From Bacteroidales bacterium UBA5537 (GTDB lineage Bacteria; Bacteroidota; Bacteroidia; Bacteroidales; Lentimicrobiaceae), in assembly GCA_002426025.1 (NCBI GenBank), contig DINP01000035.1, positions 65,146 to 72,102 of the forward strand: DNA of 6,957 bases. The letters are read 5' to 3'. The notes below the pieces were generated by a model. It was not told where the DNA came from. It ran no database searches and saw nothing but the letters and a program-made list of their open reading frames with translations. Position 1 is the stretch's first letter. Each line of letters begins with the position of its first letter. Shown here in pieces: positions 1 through 5,605 of the stretch. The translations under genes were made by a program, and so were the position numbers.

Positions 1-1001
1 ATGGTCAACCTGTAGGGAGGGTAGCTGCTTTTATTAACAGAAAAAAGGCCTTTAATTTCGATCAGCCAACTGGTGGGATGGGATTTTTTGAATGTATCAA
101 CAATAAGGAAGCTGCTTACCTGATGTTCGATACCTGTAAAACATGGCTTGCAGAAAAGGGCATGGAAGCTATGGATGGGCCGGTTAATTTTGGTGAAAAC
201 GATAACTTCTGGGGACTTTTGGTAGAAGGGTTTATGCCACAGAGTTTTGGCATGAATTATCACCACCCCTATTACCAGGAATTTTTTGAGTCGTATGGTT
301 TTAAAAAATACTTTGAGCAGGTAACCAATCACCTCGATCTTACCAAACCTTTTCCCGAAAGGTTCTGGAAAATTGCCGACTGGGTCAGGCAGCGCGAAGG
401 ATACAGTTTTAAGCATTTTAACTGGAAAGAATCTGAGCAGCTGATTGATGATTTTAAAACCATTTACGATGACGCCTGGCAGTTTCACGAGAATTTCACT
501 CCTATTATAAAGGCAGATCTGCTTAAATCATTGCAGGAGTTAAAGCCCATTATGGTTGAGGAATTTATATGGTTTGCCTACCATGAAAATGAACCGATAG
601 CATTCCTGATTATGATTCCAGATGCCAATGAAATGTTCAAGCACTTTAACGGTAAGCTCGATTTTTTCGGTAAACTGAAATTCTGGTACCTCAAGAAAAA
701 AAATATTTTTACCCGCACCCGTATAACTGTAATGGGTATCAGGCCAAAGTTTCAGAAATCAGGTATAGAAGCAGCTATATTCTGGCATTTGGATAAAGTA
801 ATGAAGCGAATGCCAAACTATAAAGAAGTTGAACTTAGCTGGGTTGGCGATTTCAATCCTAAGATGCGTCAGTTGCACGAATCAGTTGGCGGCTATTTTG
901 CAAAAAGGCATATCACCTACCGTTACCTGTTTAGCCATGAGGGTGATTTTAAAAGGTCAACCATTATTCCGGTTGATACACGTGAGAAGATCATTAAGTA
1001 A
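1..1001 (+). CDS. GNAT-fold N-acyltransferase, 5'-truncated by the window edge
   Basis: The reading frame is open from base 3 with no stop, so the gene starts before the window. The ATG at base 78 is internal, because the 25 codons before it (GQPVGRVAAFINRKKAF...) already read like the family's N-terminal half. 332 residues are visible; relatives as I recall them are about 370-390 residues, so perhaps 50-70 are missing. The acetyl-CoA binding motif A of the GNAT fold is recognisable at visible residues 243-260 (VMGIRPKFQKSGIEAAIF, pattern V-x-G-I-x-P-x-x-Q-x-x-G-I-x-A). A second family-typical stretch is GPVNFGENDNFWGLLVEGF near residue 59. The C-terminal N-P-K-M-x-x-L-H-E-x-x-G segment resembles the last GNAT helix and strand. 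No signal peptide is visible in the part seen, and the protein is probably cytoplasmic. It resembles the uncharacterised YghO-like group; the acyl acceptor is unknown. An intrinsic terminator follows 22 bases after the stop, which separates it from the secreted-protein genes downstream. Confidence 0.8.
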   Translation, partial: GQPVGRVAAFINRKKAFNFDQPTGGMGFFECINNKEAAYLMFDTCKTWLAEKGMEAMDGPVNFGENDNFWGLLVEGFMPQSFGMNYHHPYYQEFFESYGFKKYFEQVTNHLDLTKPFPERFWKIADWVRQREGYSFKHFNWKESEQLIDDFKTIYDDAWQFHENFTPIIKADLLKSLQELKPIMVEEFIWFAYHENEPIAFLIMIPDANEMFKHFNGKLDFFGKLKFWYLKKKNIFTRTRITVMGIRPKFQKSGIEAAIFWHLDKVMKRMPNYKEVELSWVGDFNPKMRQLHESVGGYFAKRHITYRYLFSHEGDFKRSTIIPVDTREKIIK

Positions 1002-1023
1002 GATGAAAATTTAGATTTGATTG

Positions 1024-1060
1024 AAAAATCTGGCGGTACATGTTGCCGCCTGATTTTTTT
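1024..1060 (+). terminator. Rho-independent terminator of the GNAT gene
   Basis: The stem pairs AAAAATC (1024-1030) and GGCGG (1032-1036) with CCGCC (1046-1050) and GATTTTT (1052-1058), with one T-T mismatch and a nine-base loop. A run of seven T ends at 1060. It lies 22 bases after the GNAT stop codon. The A-tract on the left arm means it could also work on the opposite strand. Confidence 0.88.
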
Positions 1061-1144
1061 ACCTGTTATCCTTATGAAGGATACAAGTCGGGCTAATTTC
1101 GCCATTGAATTATCTTTTCTCTTTCCAACCGTACTTTTCAGAAT

Positions 1145-1162
1145 AATGCAAATATTTGCATT
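1145..1162. repeat. 18-bp perfect palindrome, possible operator
   Basis: AATGCAAATATTTGCATT reads identically on both strands. It lies in the intergenic region between the GNAT terminator and the first propeller gene, about 77 bases upstream of that gene's best promoter candidate. Symmetry without a loop fits a dimeric regulator site better than a terminator. No known regulator was matched, and AT-rich palindromes can arise by chance. Confidence 0.35.
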
Positions 1163-1199
1163 TGTGCATATATTGTGATGAATCAGATGTTAATAGTCA

Positions 1200-1223
1200 T
1201 ATTTTTACGCTTCGTTAAAAATA
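1200..1223. repeat. Short AT-rich inverted repeat with a 3-base loop
   Basis: TATTTTTACG and CGTTAAAAATA pair around CTT with one bulged T. It lies between the 18-bp palindrome and the promoter candidate of the first propeller gene. It has no T-tract typical of a terminator. It could be part of a regulatory region or incidental AT-rich symmetry. Confidence 0.25.
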
Positions 1224-1238
1224 AAATTTAGGTCTAAC

Positions 1239-1270
1239 TTGCGTTTTAAACCCAACTATTACTAACTTAG
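1239..1270 (+). promoter_or_regulatory. Candidate Bacteroidota promoter for the first propeller gene
   Basis: TTG at 1239-1241 and TAACTTAG at 1263-1270 are separated by 21 bases. The second box differs from the Bacteroidota -7 consensus TAnnTTTG at one position. The spacing equals that of the better promoter before the third propeller gene. Transcription would start near 1275, giving a leader of roughly 40 bases. This is inferred from consensus matching only. Confidence 0.4.
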
Positions 1271-1314
1271 CAGGCTCAAAAAGTTTATTAACTAACCCAA
1301 AAAACAACATCAAC

Positions 1315-3228
1315 ATGAAAAAAAATCTACTCATCCTCCTGGGTTTGTTCATTGGTCTGACTGTAGCTGCGCAACAACGCAACTATAACAGCATAAAAAA
1401 GCTTATGCCAAGAGCCATTGAAACAGGATTAGACAAAACAGATCAGCCCGGAACCTTTGAAAATTCAGAGGTAATCTACAACCGAAGCGGCGATTTGCTC
1501 AAAACGGATGTTTCTTCTTCAGCAAACCTATTTGGAATCTTCACAACAGATCAACGTGTGGTATCAGCTCATCCTGAACTTGGTATGGCTGTTTTTGGTA
1601 ACCGTGCAGGTGGCTCTTTCGGGGCAACTGGCAACGATCTCAGAGTGGCCTATTCTATGGACATGGGCGCCACCTGGTCAAACTTCGTAATTAATCCGCA
1701 GGCAGGATTTAACTTCAGATACCCGAGTACAGTTATTTACAACCCGGAAGGCAATACCGACCCAAACAACATGTTTGCTATTTACACCGGCCCATTTACT
1801 GATGCAGCCGGCTGGAAAGGTCAGTTTTTTGGCAGCGCCCGCCTCGGCGGAACCGATGTTCATGCAACTTTTGAGGATAACGAGCCTACAGTATATCTGA
1901 ACCACATGAATAATGGTCTTACAGCCACACCTGATGGTTATATTCACGTTGCATCGCAACGTCTGAATGGGACTTCAACAGCTTATACCAACGATGGATG
2001 GGAAGTGTTAAATGGTATGTTCAACAGCGAAACCAATATGGTTGAATGGGATCTGCCACGTGTTAAGGTTCAGCCCACTCTTCTAGAGGATGGCCGTATT
2101 GATGCTACCCGTATGGTTTTCTCACCCGATGGATCTATAGGCTACCTTTTTGGTACTGCAGTTGATGCTGATCTCGACTATAATCCTTACGGTGTTGAAT
2201 GGCCGGTTATTTACAAAACTATCGACCATGGAGTAACCTGGGAAAAAACTGAACCTTTCGATTTTTCGGAAATAAATGAATTGTATAATTATTTATGGCC
2301 TACCAGAGCTGATTTCGACGTCGTGATCCCCCGCTGGTACAACAAATGGGCTGCTCCTGAAAATCAAAGTAACAATGGCGCCATTGTTGACATCAACGGA
2401 AATCTTCATATTGCCGGACTTATGAGAGGTACCATGTCAATTCACCCCGATTCGCTCAATTATTTCTATTCAGAAGAGCCATTGTTGGTTTTTGATGTAT
2501 TTATGAACGGCGACGGAACCTGGAATGCCCAGTTTGTTGATTCTTTGCGTTCAGATGGTCTCGAAGATTACCTCACCGTATCGCTCGATCAACGTATCAG
2601 CATGAGTCGCAATGCTGATGGTTCAAAAGTATTTGTTACCTGGGCCGATACCGATCCCGTTTTATGGGGCGGTGGCGTAACTACCAATATGCAGCCTGAT
2701 ATCTTTATCTGGGGTCGCGATGTTCAGACTAATCTTTACACCAATCCTGTAAATGTTACGGCTCTTAGTGATTACTGGGGCGATAACTTCTGGTTGCACG
2801 TTTCCGATCAGGTGCTTACCGATGGAACCGATTATATGATTCCATTAACAACATCAGTTAACGGAGCTACAGAAAGTGATCCGGTATTGCATCAGTATCT
2901 TAGCGGACCCGGCTTTAATGAAGCTGACTTTGTAAATATTGGGGCAGGTAGTATTGCACCTCCTTCAAAACAATTCAGCATTTCGCAAAACTTCCCCAAT
3001 CCATTTACCGGTATTTCACAGGTAAGTGTAACCCTTGCATCTTCAGCTAAAGTTAGTCTCGAAGTTTATAATCTGGTTGGACAGAAGGTTTTTGAGATTC
3101 CTGCACGCACACTTACTTCAGGATCACATACACTGAATATTAATGCAGCAAGTCTGAACTCAGGCATTTATACCTATTCTGTAATTGCCAATGGTGAGCG
3201 TATTACTAGAAAGATGGTTGTAAGGTAA
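1315..3228 (+). CDS. Secreted Asp-box beta-propeller protein with T9SS type A sorting domain (paralogue 1)
   Basis: A complete 637-residue exported protein. Residues 1-19 form a signal peptide (MKKN, then LLILLGLFIGLTVAA), with likely cleavage at A19|Q20 that leaves an N-terminal Gln. The central part carries Asp-box (BNR) motifs S/T-x-D-x-G-x-T-W: SMDMGATW at 114-121, TIDHGVTW at 302-309, and a degenerate MNGDGTW at 397-403. Blade-like D-G-x-I-H-V-A (207-213) and D-I-N-G-N-L-H-I-A (359-367) support a beta-propeller. Residues 555-637 are a T9SS type A C-terminal domain: QNFPNPF, LEVYNLVGQKV, LNSGIYTYSV, and a basic end RKMVVR. This should direct export across the outer membrane, cleavage, and surface attachment or release. 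The start is supported by the signal peptide; the leader is A-rich with no Shine-Dalgarno, as usual in the phylum. It aligns along its length with the next gene. Homologues may be labelled exo-alpha-sialidase, but no FRIP motif lies before the first Asp-box, so enzymatic activity is unsupported and the ligand is unknown. Confidence 0.88.
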   Translation: MKKNLLILLGLFIGLTVAAQQRNYNSIKKLMPRAIETGLDKTDQPGTFENSEVIYNRSGDLLKTDVSSSANLFGIFTTDQRVVSAHPELGMAVFGNRAGGSFGATGNDLRVAYSMDMGATWSNFVINPQAGFNFRYPSTVIYNPEGNTDPNNMFAIYTGPFTDAAGWKGQFFGSARLGGTDVHATFEDNEPTVYLNHMNNGLTATPDGYIHVASQRLNGTSTAYTNDGWEVLNGMFNSETNMVEWDLPRVKVQPTLLEDGRIDATRMVFSPDGSIGYLFGTAVDADLDYNPYGVEWPVIYKTIDHGVTWEKTEPFDFSEINELYNYLWPTRADFDVVIPRWYNKWAAPENQSNNGAIVDINGNLHIAGLMRGTMSIHPDSLNYFYSEEPLLVFDVFMNGDGTWNAQFVDSLRSDGLEDYLTVSLDQRISMSRNADGSKVFVTWADTDPVLWGGGVTTNMQPDIFIWGRDVQTNLYTNPVNVTALSDYWGDNFWLHVSDQVLTDGTDYMIPLTTSVNGATESDPVLHQYLSGPGFNEADFVNIGAGSIAPPSKQFSISQNFPNPFTGISQVSVTLASSAKVSLEVYNLVGQKVFEIPARTLTSGSHTLNINAASLNSGIYTYSVIANGERITRKMVVR

Positions 3229-3256
3229 ATTTCTCTCTTTATATATAAGTAAATTG

Positions 3257-3287
3257 AAGCCCGTAAGATTTCTTACGGGCTTTTTAT
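3257..3287 (+). terminator. Rho-independent terminator after propeller paralogue 1
   Basis: AAGCCCGTAAGA (3257-3268) and TCTTACGGGCTT (3271-3282) are perfect reverse complements; in practice about 11 pairs form with a four-base loop. TTTTTATT follows. It lies about 30 bases after the stop codon of the first propeller gene and separates it from the next one. Confidence 0.92.
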
Positions 3288-3377
3288 TGGTGGAGTTTTT
3301 TGAGGTAACTTTAAAGAATATACATTTTCGAAGATTGTGTTTCGTGTAATATTTTTTATATGTTTTTATCGTAATGT

Positions 3378-3408
3378 ATGTTTACCAAGATTATTTTTTT
3401 TAGCTTTG
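3378..3408 (+). promoter_or_regulatory. Candidate Bacteroidota promoter for propeller paralogue 2
   Basis: TAGCTTTG at 3401-3408 matches the -7 consensus TAnnTTTG exactly. The upstream -33 box is weak: only ATG at 3378-3380, with a 20-base spacer, stands in for the expected TTTG. Transcription would begin near 3414, giving a leader of about 35 bases before the ATG at 3449. Confidence 0.5.
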
Positions 3409-3448
3409 CCGTGAGAGAAATTTTTGTTTCACCAAAACCTAATATTAA

Positions 3449-5428
3449 ATGAAAAAATTATTACTTTTTAGCACTGCATTTTTGATTTGTGTTGGACTTT
3501 CAGCTCAGAAAAGTCCCGCAAAATCAAAATTTGGAACCACTGCTTCAATGCAGATGTTTAACATTGATGAAGCATCAATTGTTAAAACCCCTTCTATGGT
3601 TAATATTATGCAACGGCCTTCATACAAAGCCACTGCTGATATTACGGTTTTAGATCTTGGTAATGCAGCCAATGCTTATGGCCTCTACAATGGTGGCCGT
3701 ACAGCTTTATGGGCTGACCCAAATCTTAACACTGTCGGTTTTGCCCACCGTATGACTCCAACCCCTGGTTCGGGTTACCTTGCTTATGATATTTCTAAAG
3801 ATGGTGGAAATACCTGGACTGTAAACAATCAGATTTTCAATCCAACCGCTGGTGGAACAGCCAATGCACGTTATCCACAGGGTGTTATTTACAATCCTTC
3901 AGGAAATACCAACCCTGATATGGCTTATTTCTCAGTTTTTGCACCAACCCTTGATGGAAGCAACGGTACTGCCGGAAGTTGGGGTGGTTATGGTGCTGCA
4001 ACTACCATGCTTGATGGAACCGGAAATAGCCAGATTGGCTGGCCTTCAGTTCCTCCGATCAGGCACAATGTACCCGATGCGATGACTATTAATCCTGTTA
4101 CCGGCGATATTTTTGTGGTTGACCCTTCAGTTGTTGGCGGTCTTGGTAACCAGTATGTTGATTCTCTGGTTATTACACATGGTGTATTTAACTCTGCTAC
4201 CGGAGCTTATGATTATGAGCAAACCTTACTTTTTGCTCCGGTAAATACTTACGGAACTGCAATTGCTGATACAAGAATTGCTTTTGCCCCTGATGGAATG
4301 GTAGGTTATATTATGACCCTCAGCGATAATGGTGAAGATATTTTTGCAACTGAAAGTGCATATTACCCCATTCTTTATAAAACTATTGATGGTGGACTTA
4401 CATGGGATGAAAGTCCAATCGTAGTTCCCCTTGGCGGCCCTGATGGATTACCAGGTATTGTTTATGGTTTGATGGACGATGCCCAGTGGCTCGAATTCTG
4501 GGGCGATCCTGTTCCTGCAAGAGACGAGATTGTATTTACCACTGCGTTCACCAGCGACTTTGCTGTTGATATCTTTGGCAACCCTGTAATAAATGTTGTA
4601 ATTGGTGTTTCGGGGATTCATAGCGCAACTCCCTCTGCATATTCAATTCTTTCTGAAGGCGGATTTATTGCATCATACAATATCTTCTCACAGGATGGTG
4701 GCGAAACCTGGATGGCACAGAAAGTTGGTGCTAACCTGAAGACCTTCCGTGGTACATTTGGTGATATTGATGAAGATAACCGCTCACAGTTAACTTCATC
4801 ACCCGATGGGACCAAAATGTTTTTCTCGTGGTTAGATACTGACTTTGAAGGACAGGCCGACAATATTCAGCCAGACATCTTCTGTGTTGGTTGGGATGTT
4901 ATGAATAACACATATACCGATGCAGATCTTTCAACTGATGGAATTGATGCGGTAAATGTAACTTTCCTCTCAGATGCATGGTTGCAGGCTTATATGGGAA
5001 CAGCTCCTTATTATTGCTTTACCTCAGGAACCGATTATATTATTCCGTTTGCTTATCAGGCAATGGATCCGCTTGATCCTGCTGCTGCCGTTCAGTATAA
5101 GTACATTAAAGATTTCATGTTTAATGAATCAGATTTTGTATTTATCGGGACTCAGAAACATGAGCAAACAGTTGCATCGGTTTCTCAGAACTTCCCTAAT
5201 CCATTCAGTGGTGTTTCACAGATTAACGTAAGTCTTGCTGCCTCAGCAAAAGTTAGTCTTGAAGTAACCAATCTAGTTGGACAGAAAGTTTATGAGATTC
5301 CTGCCCAAACTCTGGGTTCAGGTGTACACACCTTCACAGTAAATTCAGCTAACCTTAAATCAGGTATCTATGTTTATACTGTTATTGCCAATGGTGAACG
5401 TACCAGCAGAAAGATGATTGTCAAATAA
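3449..5428 (+). CDS. Secreted Asp-box beta-propeller protein with T9SS type A sorting domain (paralogue 2)
   Basis: A complete 659-residue exported protein. The signal peptide is residues 1-19 (MKKLLLFSTAFLICVGLSA), with cleavage before Q20; Cys14 lacks a proper lipobox. Three canonical Asp-boxes are visible: SKDGGNTW at 116-123, TIDGGLTW at 312-319 and SQDGGETW at 414-421. A T9SS type A sorting domain occupies 577-659 (QNFPNPF, LEVTNLVGQKV, LKSGIYVYTV, RKMIVK). It is a paralogue of the preceding gene. Shared blocks in the same order include RYPxxVIYNPxGNT, a PDG-x-x-GY block, YKTIDxGxTW, DGxKxFxxWxDTD, QPDIF, and GTDYxIP, followed by FNExDFVxIG just before the sorting domain. By my count 59 of 83 sorting-domain residues are identical between the two. 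The gene has its own promoter candidate and its own hairpin, so it is probably transcribed alone. It likely acts at or beyond the cell surface as a binding or structural protein. No catalytic residues could be assigned, and the ligand is unknown. Confidence 0.88.
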   Translation: MKKLLLFSTAFLICVGLSAQKSPAKSKFGTTASMQMFNIDEASIVKTPSMVNIMQRPSYKATADITVLDLGNAANAYGLYNGGRTALWADPNLNTVGFAHRMTPTPGSGYLAYDISKDGGNTWTVNNQIFNPTAGGTANARYPQGVIYNPSGNTNPDMAYFSVFAPTLDGSNGTAGSWGGYGAATTMLDGTGNSQIGWPSVPPIRHNVPDAMTINPVTGDIFVVDPSVVGGLGNQYVDSLVITHGVFNSATGAYDYEQTLLFAPVNTYGTAIADTRIAFAPDGMVGYIMTLSDNGEDIFATESAYYPILYKTIDGGLTWDESPIVVPLGGPDGLPGIVYGLMDDAQWLEFWGDPVPARDEIVFTTAFTSDFAVDIFGNPVINVVIGVSGIHSATPSAYSILSEGGFIASYNIFSQDGGETWMAQKVGANLKTFRGTFGDIDEDNRSQLTSSPDGTKMFFSWLDTDFEGQADNIQPDIFCVGWDVMNNTYTDADLSTDGIDAVNVTFLSDAWLQAYMGTAPYYCFTSGTDYIIPFAYQAMDPLDPAAAVQYKYIKDFMFNESDFVFIGTQKHEQTVASVSQNFPNPFSGVSQINVSLAASAKVSLEVTNLVGQKVYEIPAQTLGSGVHTFTVNSANLKSGIYVYTVIANGERTSRKMIVK

Positions 5429-5446
5429 GAGATATTTTCTCGTTAA

Positions 5447-5488
5447 AAAATAGAGGAGGCTGTACGTTGCTACAGCCTCCTCTATTTT
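5447..5488. terminator. Long perfect hairpin after propeller paralogue 2, likely terminator
   Basis: An 18-bp perfect stem (left arm 5447-5464, right arm 5471-5488) encloses a six-base loop, CGTTGC. The stem contains AGAGGAGGCTGTA and its complement. It starts 18 bases after the stop codon. The left arm begins with an A-run and the right arm ends in TATTTT, so it could terminate transcription in both directions. The 3' T-tract is short because the T residues are part of the stem. Confidence 0.82.
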
Positions 5489-5534
5489 ATAGAAGGTTGC
5501 TATATCTTAACTACCACTGATGTTTTTAACAATA

Positions 5535-5567
5535 TTTGTTAACTCTGAGGATTGTTTGTTATATTTG
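5535..5567 (+). promoter_or_regulatory. Bacteroidota-type promoter for the third propeller gene
   Basis: TTTG at 5535-5538 and TATATTTG at 5560-5567 match both the -33 and -7 (TAnnTTTG) boxes of the phylum's primary sigma factor, with a 21-base spacer. The start of transcription would be near 5573, leaving a leader of about 33 A-rich bases before the ATG at 5606. This is the best promoter match in the window. Confidence 0.62.
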
Positions 5568-5605
5568 TTTTCACCAAACGAATTTATTTAACCAAAAACA
5601 AAACG

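Noticed and set aside
78..80. ATG at 78 as the true start of the GNAT gene
   Set aside because: The frame is open back to the window edge, and the residues before this ATG (GQPVGRVAAF...) fit the family, so the real start lies outside.
923..1105. 60-codon frame on the minus strand, partly in the intergenic region
   Set aside because: It overlaps the end of the GNAT gene and its terminator, and shows no family features. It is a chance frame.
1714..1728. FRYP in paralogue 1 (ARYP in paralogue 2) as a sialidase FRIP catalytic motif
   Set aside because: In sialidases FRIP lies before the first Asp-box. Here the motif comes after it, reads RYP rather than RIP, and belongs to a family block, RYPxxVIYNP.
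1678..1959. 93-codon minus-strand frame inside the first propeller gene (similar cases at 4618-4863 and 6462-6653)
   Set aside because: These are antisense frames within well-supported genes, with no recognisable domains, signal peptides or promoters.
3423..3438. Leader TTTGTTTCACCAAAAC before paralogue 2, resembling TTTGTTTTCACCAAAC at 5564-5579 before the third gene, as a shared regulatory element
   Set aside because: The two copies differ in position relative to the -7 box and to the start codon, and are low-complexity A/T-rich sequence, so coincidence is plausible.
3485..3496. Cys14 of paralogue 2 as a lipoprotein attachment site
   Set aside because: The preceding residues (FLI) do not form a lipobox, and a normal signal peptidase I site follows at A19|Q20.
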